A program made the position numbers and the translations under genes. A DNA stretch of 64,000 bases, taken from Roseivirga sp. UBA6061. Its GTDB lineage: Bacteria > Bacteroidota > Bacteroidia > Cytophagales > Cyclobacteriaceae. The notes beneath the pieces were generated by a model, which was given only the letters and a program-made list of their open reading frames with translations, did no database searches and had not been told where the DNA came from. The stretch's first letter is position 1. Each line of letters starts with the position of its first letter. This document shows, one piece after another, positions 36,401 to 44,662 of this stretch. The DNA is taken from NCBI GenBank assembly GCA_002427745.1, contig DIYF01000187.1:1-64000 (forward strand), written 5' to 3'.

Positions 36401-36570
36401 GGGGGAATATCATCTTCTACTCAAAGGACATAGCCGTGGGTTGGGACGGTAGCTATGAAGGCCAACCCGTGCCTTCCGGTAACTATACCTATCGGGTGAT
36501 GTACGGAGGAGAATTAAACGGCCATGTCTATCAGGAGATCGTCAATGGCCGGGTCAGGGTAATTAATTAA
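33463..36570 (+). CDS. Giant surface protein: IgGFc-binding, PKD, SprB repeats, type IX type-B C-terminus
   Basis: This 1035-residue protein has a signal peptide (about 1-31), an IgGFc-binding-like region (about 35-455, with LGREFYFTF and SLDKEYIINTW), a PKD domain (about 470-545, FVWDMGDG), PKD-like segments (550-740), two or three SprB-type repeats (about 755-950, with PYSIEWETGATQNTISGLA and GTYRVTITDGEGC), and a C-terminal gliding-motility-associated domain with NAFSPNGDGDNDEF and PVPSGNYTYRV. The last marks type B cargo of the type IX secretion system. It is expected to be surface-exposed and to act in adhesion or gliding. Its stop overlaps the stop of a small gene on the other strand. 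Confidence 0.93.
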   Translation: MLTCLAIHIKKPGLFLMSMLLMCLSQGLLSQTSSTLGREFYFTFLPNSGLTENYEMSVFLTSEVNSSGTIEVIGTGWSQQFTLIANNTLQLDIPAEFRIAQHEQIEQKGIYVSTQADVTAYAYNHLEGSSDGSMLLPLPSLDKEYIINTWKSDLNAFDDHTQFSVLSANDATEVEITFSSDVIYEGQKLYDAGEVLVMTLDRGEVVYFESELDLTGTVVKIIGDGAVNCSKLAVFAGNRNFRTGSGNSGIDHVYNQLYAVRDWGREYFVVQHETRETADPVSILAAEDNTLLEITGVLPMVLNRGESFRFFAKIEHYIKADKSISVAHLTSSGAHDQMERGDLKADPFMMIVSPLKQISNDIRFNVIESSSIEQHYLISVSPTTRLNVKLDGVDISDRFVPLSLAEQYSFAAIPIDPGVHRLESSSGVVAHTYGFGEEQGMGYAVGGNLGNFGIDFQSINSSLGPGQVCADSEFSLSVNSESDILSELYTYFVWDMGDGNQVVGETARHSYNTPGIYTVNLFASKSPIACSDLTVSRQIEVIGAAIDEIIGPVTVCPNAGGAGYLLSGAEPDYTYQWFVEGGNLLSSSGPQAEVEWTTGATVTRLKALSVSPLGCQSDTVFLEIGFNDILEPVLPLGAPFLCGEYRNIAYHVPRTTGSVYDWTAEGGTVVSGQGTHEVIVDWDGPGNHKLWYTENSTTISNVCEGTSPELDVIVSQSMDIQIMVTPVSCFGEHDGGASLSVSGGVGPYSIEWETGATQNTISGLASGDYEVAITDGVGCRVTRAVAITEPAVLSGYVVAKDAACGEASGSAEAFVSGGTGSYSYRWANSFTDQSDASGLGAGNYSVVIRDEQGCELVLNYSIAVPQPMEVEFETERPCPETADGSLSLIVSGGTAPYVYEWELAPDQGGASLDNLASGTYRVTITDGEGCELSVAGELPDQSPRISLPNAFSPNGDGDNDEFTAVYNCVVDFQMLVYNQWGNIIFYSKDIAVGWDGSYEGQPVPSGNYTYRVMYGGELNGHVYQEIVNGRVRVIN

Positions 36571-36869
36571 AAGCCCTCTTTCCCAGGAGGCTGGAAAAGG
36601 CCTGTTTCAGACATCTTATCAGCTGTTCCCCTGGAAGTGCCGGTCGAATCAGTCAGGCTCAGCTCTTTTTTCTTATAACAGGTGAACTCATATTCTATCA
36701 GCTTGTCAACCTGTTTTGGGGGCTCTTTAGGAAAGTACTGAGGTCTCGATTTCTTCAATTTCTCAAGGTGTTGTGCAAAACGATAGTCATCAGCCGCACG
36801 GAAAGTCATTGCCAGTAGAAAGGGAAAGAGACATAGAAAAATAAAGATGTATATGTGCCTTCTACTCAT
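36567..36869 (-). CDS. Small secreted or anchored protein of unknown function
   Basis: This 100-residue protein has one N-terminal hydrophobic helix (about 5-22, IYIFIFLCLFPFLLAMTF) followed by a charged, lysine-rich soluble region. I recognise no domain. It starts 8 bases after the gene at 36878 ends, so it is the last gene of the permease operon. Its stop overlaps that of the large adhesin gene on the opposite strand. Confidence 0.6.
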   Translation of the reverse strand: MSRRHIYIFIFLCLFPFLLAMTFRAADDYRFAQHLEKLKKSRPQYFPKEPPKQVDKLIEYEFTCYKKKELSLTDSTGTSRGTADKMSETGLFQPPGKEGF

Positions 36870-36877
36870 GTGTCGTC

Positions 36878-37678
36878 CTACTGCTGGTAATGGTAAACAT
36901 GTCTCTCACTTTCATGCCACTGACCATTTTTATTAACAGTCACCAGGGCTTTGTCTTTTAACCCATTACTATAGGTGAAACTCGTTTTTCTCCATTCTAG
37001 TATGCCGTCCTGGGTAACCCGGTTCAGGGTCTCCGTAATTCTGTTACCCTGATCATCGTAGCCATATCGGGTTAAAAGTGATTTTTGCCAGGTGCCGCTC
37101 TTCATTTTATACCCCGTTTTTTCAATGAGCTTTTGGTCTTCGAACAGGTAGCGGTCCTGGTAATTTTCGGTCCATTGATCTTCTTTGGGATCGAAATAAG
37201 TCTGCACCGATTTTACATTACTGCCCGGCCAGTACCCTGTGGCATTTTTTCTGGAAAGCGTCCATTCACCATTTTTGAACTGATCTATGTTCTCCTGTAT
37301 GAGTCTGTTCTCGTGATCGCGTTCTGCCCGGAAACGCAGGTTGGCTACCCAGCGATCGTTTTTCCATTGATAATAGATCCTTTCTTTTTCCAGCCCGCTG
37401 CTTGTGTCATAGGCAAAGGTCATTTTGGTCTGGTTTACCCAGGTACAGTCTTTCTTACTTTGGTATATAGTTTCGCTGATTCTGTCCCGGCTGTCATAAG
37501 CATTCAGCTCCTGCCGGGACTCTTTCCATTTACCTTCCGACCTGTATTTTATCACGGTTTTGGTCAGGTGCTGTGCTGTAAGTGTCTGAGCTGAGAAGCC
37601 CAGACACAAGGTGAGCATAAGCAGGCCTCTCGCTAGTAATTTACCCGGGTGATGCATATCTGTTGTTTTGAATTTCAT
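36878..37678 (-). CDS. Secreted repeat protein of unknown function
   Basis: This 266-residue protein has a signal peptide ending near QTLTAQ, and the mature part consists of about six degenerate units of roughly 35-40 residues with the pattern W-x3-x-aromatic-x2-Y, then a YD-like turn and a short E-rich strand (for example RYGYDDQGNRITETL). This is reminiscent of beta-repeat proteins related to the YD/RHS type, but much shorter. It starts 6 bases after the downstream permease gene ends, in the same operon. Its role is unknown; it may be exported or modified by the permease system. Confidence 0.72.
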   Translation of the reverse strand: MKFKTTDMHHPGKLLARGLLMLTLCLGFSAQTLTAQHLTKTVIKYRSEGKWKESRQELNAYDSRDRISETIYQSKKDCTWVNQTKMTFAYDTSSGLEKERIYYQWKNDRWVANLRFRAERDHENRLIQENIDQFKNGEWTLSRKNATGYWPGSNVKSVQTYFDPKEDQWTENYQDRYLFEDQKLIEKTGYKMKSGTWQKSLLTRYGYDDQGNRITETLNRVTQDGILEWRKTSFTYSNGLKDKALVTVNKNGQWHESERHVYHYQQ

Positions 37679-37684
37679 TGTTTT

Positions 37685-40045
37685 TTATTCGTGTCTGAGG
37701 GCCTTTACAGGGTTCTGCGAAGCTGTTTTGGCCGATTGCAGGCTCACCGTAAGCATGGTGATAAAGAGTACGAGCATACCGGCCATGACAAATACAATCA
37801 GGTTGATGTCGATGCGGTAGGCAAAGCTTCCCAGCCATTTCGACACTGTATAATAGCCCAGTGCTCCGGCCAGCCCGGTAGCAATGACCAGGGAAGGGAG
37901 AAACTCCTTGTTGAAAATCATCAACAGGCTCAGTAACGGGGCCCCTAACACTTTTCGGATACCCACTTCTTTAGTTTTGAGCTCGCTGATATAAGCGGTG
38001 AGGCCCACCAGTCCCAGTACGGCCAGACCAATGGCCAGTGCTGAAAGAATAATACTCAGTTGTGCAGTATGCTCATCGTTCTGGTAAGCCTTTTTAATAT
38101 CCGTTTCCATGAGTTCAAAGCGTACAGGGCTTTCCGGTACAAACTCATCCCATACGGTGCTGATGTAATCGAGCATTTCGGCTGTATTCACCGTATTTAC
38201 CTTTACGAGTATATTCTGATTCACATACTCACGATTGTCTCTGGCAAAGAGCAGCATGGGAGTAACTTCCTGATGTAGTGAGAAGAAGTTGTAATCTTTA
38301 AACACTCCTCTGATTTCATGGTAGCGAGGTTCCGGACTGTCCGGGCGTGTGTTGATACGTTTGCCAATCGGGTTTTCCCATCCCAGTTTTCTGACCAGGG
38401 CTTCATTGACCAGTAAGGAGGTTCTGGGGTGCTCATTGGCAGCCTCACTAAAATAGGGCCCTTCCAGCCCCTGTATATCCAGCAACTGAAAGTAATCGTG
38501 ATCCGTACCGGCACTCAGCGCATCACTGTAGACCACATCGGATCCTTCGGGCTGATAATTCATGGTATAATCTTCATCACCCGGTACATACCCCTGTGAT
38601 ACGCCCAGTACCGAAGGATTTTCCATCAATCTGGTTTTCAGGTTCCTGATATTGTCTGCCCCCTGGAGCGACCAGGCCTGTTTGATTTTAACCACACCTT
38701 CTGTTTCCAGTCCCAGATCCTTGTCAGACAGGTACTGAAGCTGCTTATTGGTAAAGTAGGCCATAGCCCCCAGCCCTATGAGCAGCGTGAACTGTGTGGT
38801 GATCATAACGCGTCTCATCAGGAGGCCTCCCTTGTGCGATCTGCTTTCTCTGCGGAAGAGGTTGAGAATTTTAAGCTGGGGTAGTACAAATGAAGGGTAG
38901 ATACCCCCCAGCACACCGGTAAGCACAGCAATCGATACCAGTAACAGAATACTGACAGGGTCTGAGATAAACTTATTCTCCAGCTGTATACCGATGAAAT
39001 TACTGAAGGCGGGCAGCAACGACTCGATGATGAAAATCACCACGGGCAGGCAGAGACAGGCGATCAGAACCGACTCGAACATGAACTGGAATGACAGCTG
39101 ACCTTTGCTGCTCCCCAGTACCTTGCGCATGGCGATCTCATTACTTCGCTTGGAATACAGCGCTGAGGAAAGGTTGGTGTAGTTGGTGACTGAAATGATC
39201 AGAATGATAAAAGCGATCAGCGCAAAAATGAACAACTGGGCTTTGTTACCTCCTTTTTTGAGCTCAAAGGTCATTTTTGAATTCAGATGAATACTCTCTA
39301 TAGGCTGGGCCCTGACACCCGACAGTGAGTCATATTCATTAAGGCCCAGGTTGAATTGCTGGATCTTATCGGCTACCTGGTCAGCATTGGTATTGGGGTT
39401 AATATTGGCGTAGAAGATAGAAGCACCATTATCTCTGTCGAGATAGGTGGGGTGCACAATCAATTGCTCAAACTCCAGGTGTGTATTCGTGGGCAGGTCT
39501 TCAATGACCCCGGAAACCTTTACCAGCAGTGTGTCGAACTTAAAGGTTTGCCCTACTGCGCTTTGGCCCGGGAAGTATTTCTCTGCCAGCGAAGCGGTAA
39601 GTACGGCTGTATTCGGGGCCGATACCAGGTTCTCAGGGTTTCCCTGGAGCAGAGGAAAATTAAAGAGCCTGAAGAAGCGTGACCCCGGCTCCAGGATAAG
39701 TGTTTTGTTAGTATTGAATTTCTGATTCCCCACGGTACTGTATTTGGAGGGAGTTCTGGAGACCCGTACCATATTGCTCATACCGGGCACAGGATGCTTC
39801 ATCAGTTCCTGGGTGTACTTCATTTCCATTGAGGGAATCCAGGGGCCATAGACCCTTTTGCCTGCAAAGCGATAGGTCTCATCGGAGTTGTGGTGGAAGT
39901 TGTCGTAGCTGGACTCATGTTGTACATAGAGTACTACCAGTGCACAGCAGGACAGACCAATGGTAAGCCCGGTGAAGTTGATCAGATGATAGAGCTTTTG
40001 CTTGCTGTAATTTCTGAGGGCGATTTTTAAAAAGCTTTTGAGCAT
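37685..40045 (-). CDS. FtsX/MacB-type ABC transporter permease
   Basis: This 786-residue protein has an N-terminal membrane helix (about 20-42), a periplasmic MacB-PCD-like domain, three helices ending an FtsX module (about 285-425, SNEIAMRKVLGSSKGQL), a second periplasmic domain, and a second FtsX module at the C-terminus (KTKEVGIRKVLGAPLL). The doubled layout is the typical Bacteroidota form. It lies 33 bases downstream of the paralogous permease. No ATPase or periplasmic adaptor gene is adjacent, so the ATPase must be supplied elsewhere. Function is probably export of, or signalling by, a peptide or antimicrobial. Confidence 0.9.
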   Translation of the reverse strand: MLKSFLKIALRNYSKQKLYHLINFTGLTIGLSCCALVVLYVQHESSYDNFHHNSDETYRFAGKRVYGPWIPSMEMKYTQELMKHPVPGMSNMVRVSRTPSKYSTVGNQKFNTNKTLILEPGSRFFRLFNFPLLQGNPENLVSAPNTAVLTASLAEKYFPGQSAVGQTFKFDTLLVKVSGVIEDLPTNTHLEFEQLIVHPTYLDRDNGASIFYANINPNTNADQVADKIQQFNLGLNEYDSLSGVRAQPIESIHLNSKMTFELKKGGNKAQLFIFALIAFIILIISVTNYTNLSSALYSKRSNEIAMRKVLGSSKGQLSFQFMFESVLIACLCLPVVIFIIESLLPAFSNFIGIQLENKFISDPVSILLLVSIAVLTGVLGGIYPSFVLPQLKILNLFRRESRSHKGGLLMRRVMITTQFTLLIGLGAMAYFTNKQLQYLSDKDLGLETEGVVKIKQAWSLQGADNIRNLKTRLMENPSVLGVSQGYVPGDEDYTMNYQPEGSDVVYSDALSAGTDHDYFQLLDIQGLEGPYFSEAANEHPRTSLLVNEALVRKLGWENPIGKRINTRPDSPEPRYHEIRGVFKDYNFFSLHQEVTPMLLFARDNREYVNQNILVKVNTVNTAEMLDYISTVWDEFVPESPVRFELMETDIKKAYQNDEHTAQLSIILSALAIGLAVLGLVGLTAYISELKTKEVGIRKVLGAPLLSLLMIFNKEFLPSLVIATGLAGALGYYTVSKWLGSFAYRIDINLIVFVMAGMLVLFITMLTVSLQSAKTASQNPVKALRHE

Positions 40046-40078
40046 GTCGGTTGTCGTTATATGTTGAGGAATTTGAGC

Positions 40079-42448
40079 TTATTCGTGTTTAAGGGCCATG
40101 ACCGGGTCTATCTGAGCGGATTTGACAGACTGCAGGGCGGTGATAACAAAGACAATGGAGTATACCAGAGCGGCTGCCGCCACAAAGGTGGTCGGATGCA
40201 GCGTGATGGCATAGGCGTAGTCGTTGAGCCAGGTACTGACCAGCCAGTAACTCAGGGCACTGCCAATAAGGGCGGAAAAGAGTATGGCCAGAAACAGCTG
40301 CCTGTTGAGCAAACCGATGATTTGCAGCAGAGAAGCACCCAGCACTTTTCTTACCGCTATTTCCTTAGACTTAAGGCCTGTGACATAGATCATAAAGCCT
40401 ATCAGACCTAACAGGGAAAGTACCACAGCCAATACTGAAAAAGTAACACTCACCTGGCCGGTTTGTCGCTCTTTGGCATACATACGCCTTACCGCATCAT
40501 CCATCAGGTCGTATTGCATGGGTACAGAAGGCGCCACTTTGTACCATTCTTCCTCTATAATGTCAGCTACTTCCTGTAGGTTGGCAGTAGTCGCTTTAAC
40601 CAGGATATTCGTATTGACAAACTGAGGATCAGGTCTCAGAGAAATGATCTGTGGTGTTACTTTTTCCTTTAGGGTGAAGTAGTGAAAATCTTTGAATACT
40701 GCCGAAACTCTGCGGTGTAGCTCATTTTGCGATCCCGGGCGCAGAATAAGCTTTTTGCCAATCGGATCATTCTGCCAGCCAAAGCGCTGGATAAAGCTTT
40801 CGTTTACAAGCGATACGATCTGACCATCCTCAGCTGACTGTAATACACTTTTGAAATCACCTGCCGTGATATCCATTCCCATCACATCGAAGTAGTCGAT
40901 ATCTACGCCATAGGACAGCAGGTTTTCGTAAATCTGATCAGAGCCTTCGGGCTTGTAGGCCAGTGGATTAGAACCATCGCCCATCATCGGACCAAAGCTG
41001 ACACCTGCTATTTGAGGGTGAGTGAGCAGTTGAGATTTAAGCAACTCATAATTCTTGAACTCTCCGATGGCAAAGGCATTCGTGACCTTGATTACGCGTT
41101 CTGCACTGAAGCCCATGTCCTTATTGTCCAGGTAGTTTACCTGCCGGTTCATAAACCAGGCAGAAATGCCCAGGGTAAACAGCAGGATAAACTGCACGAA
41201 GATCAAGGCGTTTCTGAGCTTAACACCACTGCTGTTGTTGACAGCTGACTTGCTTTTGATCAGTTCGCTGATTTTTGTTTTGGTAAGCAGGGTGGCAGGG
41301 TAGGCCACCGTCACCACACTCAGGGCTACAATAAAGGCCAGGGTACCTATCCAGTAAGCAGGGTCACTCAGTAACTTGTTTTCCAGATTTACTTCCAGGA
41401 ATTCGCTGAAAACGGGAAGCACCAGATACAGCCCAAACAGTAAGAGGGGAATGGTCATAAAGGTCATCAGAACCGACTCCCAGATGAAAGCGCGTATGAT
41501 TTGTATTCTGGACTCGCCTAATACTTTTCGCATGCCTATCTCGAGACCTTTGCTGGAGTATACTGCCAGAGAAAGATTGATGTAGTTGGCTACGGCAATC
41601 AGCAGAATGAGCCCGCCAATGATCATAAAGACCGTGAGTTGCAGGATATCGCCCTTGCCTCCGGAACCAAAAACGGCATCCGAACCAAAATATATATCTG
41701 GTACCGGCATGAGGCGCACCTGGGAGAGCTCGTGAAATTCATCTATGGCTACATCCATCTCCTTGATCTTTACTTCCAGACCTTCAGGGTCTGCATCGTT
41801 TACCAGTTGCACATAGCTCTGTGTATGGAAGTGCTCCTGACTAAAGGTGACGGGATTGGTATACAGGATATTGAAATCGAGATGGCTGTTGGTAGGCAGG
41901 TCCTCAATCACACCGGTGATTTTAAGAGGAATGGAGTCATACTTAATCACCTGCCCCAGGGGAGATGTATTGCCAAAATACTTCTCAGCGGTAGAAGCCG
42001 TGATGACTGTGGCATAGGGTTCGTTCAGAAAAGTTTCCCGGTTGCCGAGTAACTCTTTGAAGCTGAAAAGCTCGAAAAATGCCGACCCCGGTTTGGTCTG
42101 ATAAATCTTTTCCTCCGAGAAGCGCTGGTTGTTATAAGAAAGAAAGGCTCTTGGGTGACCGTTTAGCTGAACTACTTCTTTTACTTCCGGATACCGACCA
42201 GAGGTAAGTTCCTTTCCATGCTCCATACCGATATTGGAGAACCACAGGTCATTGTTGGTAATGGCCTCCAGGCGATAGATGTTGCGGGCATCCTCATGAA
42301 AGCCGTCATAGCTGAGTTCGTGGTCGGCATAGAGTAAAATGAGCATGCCGGCCAACATACCCAGCGAGAGTCCCAGGATGTTGAGACTGTTCAGCAGTTT
42401 GTCCTTTAAAAAGTTTCTGACGAGGAGGTTGGTAAAAATCCTGAGCAT
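40079..42448 (-). CDS. FtsX/MacB-type ABC transporter permease
   Basis: This 789-residue protein has the same two-module layout as its neighbour: an N-terminal helix with LNILGLSLGMLAGMLILL, a MacB-PCD-like domain, an FtsX module with SKGLEIGMRKVLGESRIQII, a second extracytoplasmic domain, and a C-terminal module with KSKEIAVRKVLGASLLQI. It is the first gene of the minus-strand operon that continues with the second permease and two small secreted proteins. Its start is 152 bases from the divergent histidine kinase gene, and the region between carries GTTAA direct repeats, so the two-component pair probably controls it. Confidence 0.9.
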   Translation of the reverse strand: MLRIFTNLLVRNFLKDKLLNSLNILGLSLGMLAGMLILLYADHELSYDGFHEDARNIYRLEAITNNDLWFSNIGMEHGKELTSGRYPEVKEVVQLNGHPRAFLSYNNQRFSEEKIYQTKPGSAFFELFSFKELLGNRETFLNEPYATVITASTAEKYFGNTSPLGQVIKYDSIPLKITGVIEDLPTNSHLDFNILYTNPVTFSQEHFHTQSYVQLVNDADPEGLEVKIKEMDVAIDEFHELSQVRLMPVPDIYFGSDAVFGSGGKGDILQLTVFMIIGGLILLIAVANYINLSLAVYSSKGLEIGMRKVLGESRIQIIRAFIWESVLMTFMTIPLLLFGLYLVLPVFSEFLEVNLENKLLSDPAYWIGTLAFIVALSVVTVAYPATLLTKTKISELIKSKSAVNNSSGVKLRNALIFVQFILLFTLGISAWFMNRQVNYLDNKDMGFSAERVIKVTNAFAIGEFKNYELLKSQLLTHPQIAGVSFGPMMGDGSNPLAYKPEGSDQIYENLLSYGVDIDYFDVMGMDITAGDFKSVLQSAEDGQIVSLVNESFIQRFGWQNDPIGKKLILRPGSQNELHRRVSAVFKDFHYFTLKEKVTPQIISLRPDPQFVNTNILVKATTANLQEVADIIEEEWYKVAPSVPMQYDLMDDAVRRMYAKERQTGQVSVTFSVLAVVLSLLGLIGFMIYVTGLKSKEIAVRKVLGASLLQIIGLLNRQLFLAILFSALIGSALSYWLVSTWLNDYAYAITLHPTTFVAAAALVYSIVFVITALQSVKSAQIDPVMALKHE

Positions 42449-42492
42449 ATCGCAGTGTTTGTCTAAACTTACGGGCGATCGGACTCAGGGCA

Positions 42493-42571
42493 GATTAATG
42501 CGGAGTTAAGCTTGTTTAGCGAAAAATTAAATTGGTTAAGGAAAAGTTAAAATCGAACGGAAAAGATTAAA
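42493..42571. promoter_or_regulatory. Phased (G/A)TTAA repeats between permease and kinase genes
   Basis: TTAA-containing half-sites occur at 42494, 42505, 42514 (GTTTA variant), 42526, 42535, 42546 and 42566, with steps of 11, 9, 12, 9, 11 and 20 bases. The half-sites from 42535 read GTTAAGG and GTTAAAATCG. They nearly match the array before the LytTR gene. The array lies between divergent start codons and could control both operons. It is consistent with binding by an OmpR/PhoB-type regulator, and the adjacent regulator at 43939 is a natural candidate. Confidence 0.5.
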
Positions 42572-42600
42572 AACGCGTATTTTCGATAGACGATAAAGCA

Positions 42601-43932
42601 ATGAATCTCTCAAAAAAGGCAATCACATTTGTAATCGGACTGGCTTCTCTGGCCCTGATAGGGCTGGCTGTAATTCAGGTAAACAACCTCAATTCCTCTA
42701 TTGAAACCAACCGTCATATCTTTCTTCAAAAGGTGGATTTGTGCTCCAATAAAATCGGAGACCTCTTTAATAAAGATCATCATTATGCTACTCTGCTTTT
42801 TGATGCCGTAAAGCATGTGAGAGCTACCGGTCAAATCAATGACCCCAAGCTTGATGTTCAGATCAGGGAGTTGGTAGATAATGTTTTCAAAGAGTTTAGC
42901 CTGAACCTTGACTATGAATATGCTGTGTACAAACACACCGAACTGGAGACACCTGACGGAGCTCCGATGTTCAGCTTTGTACTGGGAGATGAGGGCAGTA
43001 GCCTGGATTTTGAGCTAAGAGATTGTACAAACCCGCAGGACCGGGGCCATGCCTGGGCAAACCTGACCTGTTCAAGGGGCTTTGCGCAGGATGAGGGCTA
43101 CCATATGGCTGTCTTCTTCCCGAATCAGGAGACTTACATTTTTGCTCAGTCCAGCGGAGATTTGTTGCTGTCAGTGGTGTTCATCCTGCTGCTGCTTTGC
43201 TGCTTTGCCTATACCCTGATTGTGATCCAGCGTCAAAAGAAACTATCCGTGATTAAGAATGATTTTATCAATAACCTGACACACGAATTTAAAACTCCCA
43301 TTGCTTCTATTTCTCTGGCTACCAGTATGCTGAAACGCAGAAATGATGAGGTAGATGAACGCAAGCGAGCCAATTATCTGAACTTGATTGAGAATGAGAG
43401 TAAGCGACTGGAAGGGCAGGTAGATAAGGTGTTACAGATCGCCATGATCGATTCAGGTAATTTCTCTTTGAACAAGAAAGAGCTGGATGTGCATGAGATC
43501 ATTCACAGAGTGGTGGCCAGCATGAATCTGGTGGTAAACAAACGTAAGGGTGAAATCAAGTTGGACCTCAGTGCCGGCAACGCCATGGTGATGGCCGATG
43601 AAACTCATCTGGTCAATATCATCTATAACCTCGTTGACAATGCCCTGAAGTATACCATTGATGTTCCGGAGATTCTCATTACCACAGGAGACAGCGAGCA
43701 GGGAATAGAGATTTCCATTAAGGACAATGGCATCGGTATGCGCGAAGAAATTCAGAAGTACATTTTTGATAAGTTTTACAGAGCGGAAAGCGGCAATGTT
43801 CACAATGTCAAAGGCTTTGGTTTGGGGCTTAGCTATGTTAAGAAAATCATCGAGGCCCATAGCGGTAAGATTGCCCTGCAAAGCAAGCTCAACCAGGGCA
43901 GTGAGTTTCGTTTGTATTTTCCATTCAGCTAA
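42601..43932 (+). CDS. Sensor histidine kinase
   Basis: This 443-residue protein has a first membrane helix (about 7-27), an extracytoplasmic region of about 150 residues with three cysteines (C48, and two in DCTNPQDRGHAWANLTC), a second helix (about 182-205), HisKA with H228 in FINNLTHEFKTPIASISL, and HATPase_c with the N-box DNALKYT and GFGLGLSYV. It is a close paralogue of the kinase at 47248. The response regulator follows 6 bases after its stop. The divergent permease operon is a probable target, and the phased TTAA sites lie between. Confidence 0.94.
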   Translation: MNLSKKAITFVIGLASLALIGLAVIQVNNLNSSIETNRHIFLQKVDLCSNKIGDLFNKDHHYATLLFDAVKHVRATGQINDPKLDVQIRELVDNVFKEFSLNLDYEYAVYKHTELETPDGAPMFSFVLGDEGSSLDFELRDCTNPQDRGHAWANLTCSRGFAQDEGYHMAVFFPNQETYIFAQSSGDLLLSVVFILLLLCCFAYTLIVIQRQKKLSVIKNDFINNLTHEFKTPIASISLATSMLKRRNDEVDERKRANYLNLIENESKRLEGQVDKVLQIAMIDSGNFSLNKKELDVHEIIHRVVASMNLVVNKRKGEIKLDLSAGNAMVMADETHLVNIIYNLVDNALKYTIDVPEILITTGDSEQGIEISIKDNGIGMREEIQKYIFDKFYRAESGNVHNVKGFGLGLSYVKKIIEAHSGKIALQSKLNQGSEFRLYFPFS

Positions 43933-43938
43933 TTTTTT

Positions 43939-44622
43939 ATGGGCAGGATTCTTTTAGTAGAAGACGATGAGAGCTTTGGCTACATCTTAAAGGAGTATCT
44001 GGATATTCATGACTTTTCAGTAACCTGGGAGCAGGATGGAGAGGCAGGTTTCAGAGCCTTTCAACAGGGAGTTTACGATCTCTGCATCCTGGATATCATG
44101 ATGCCTTTGAAAGACGGATTTACCCTGGCCAGAGAGATCCAGGAGCACGACCCGGATGTACCCTTTATCTTCCTCACAGCCAAGTCTCTGAAGATAGATA
44201 AGCTCAAAGGCTTTCGACTGGGTTGTGATGACTACGTGGTGAAGCCGATTGATGAGGAACTCTTTATTGCCCGTGTCAAAGCCATCATCAAGCGGTCAGG
44301 TGACCAGGGTGGCGTGCAACAACAATCAAACGTACACAGAATAGGGAAGTATCTCTTCGATCCTGCCAATCAGACGCTGGTTCTGGGTGATAAAGTTCAG
44401 CGTCTTACTACTAAGGAGGCCAAGCTGCTCCAACTCCTGTGTGAAAAGAAAAATCAGGTACTGGACCGCAACAAAGCACTGAAAACGGTTTGGGGTGAAA
44501 GTGATTTTTTCAACCGGAAAAGTATGGATGTGTTTATCCACAAGCTGCGCAAATACCTTGAAGAAGACGATTCCGTCAAAATCACCAATGTTCACGGTAA
44601 GGGCTTTGTACTGGAGGTATAG
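43939..44622 (+). CDS. OmpR/PhoB-type response regulator
   Basis: This 227-residue protein has a receiver domain (about 3-115) with acidic residues E8-D9-D10, phospho-acceptor D52 in LDIMMP, T in LTAKSLK and K in VVKPID, and a winged-helix DNA-binding domain (about 132-226, with RLTTKEAKLLQLL and GFVLEV at the end). It partners with the kinase upstream and should bind direct repeats of about 10-11 bp, as seen at 42493-42571. It is closely related to the regulator at 48573. Past its stop the 153-bp repeat array begins. Confidence 0.95.
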   Translation: MGRILLVEDDESFGYILKEYLDIHDFSVTWEQDGEAGFRAFQQGVYDLCILDIMMPLKDGFTLAREIQEHDPDVPFIFLTAKSLKIDKLKGFRLGCDDYVVKPIDEELFIARVKAIIKRSGDQGGVQQQSNVHRIGKYLFDPANQTLVLGDKVQRLTTKEAKLLQLLCEKKNQVLDRNKALKTVWGESDFFNRKSMDVFIHKLRKYLEEDDSVKITNVHGKGFVLEV

Positions 44623-44662
44623 TCATCTGCTTTAGTAACAGATTTGCAAAACCTGCGACAGA

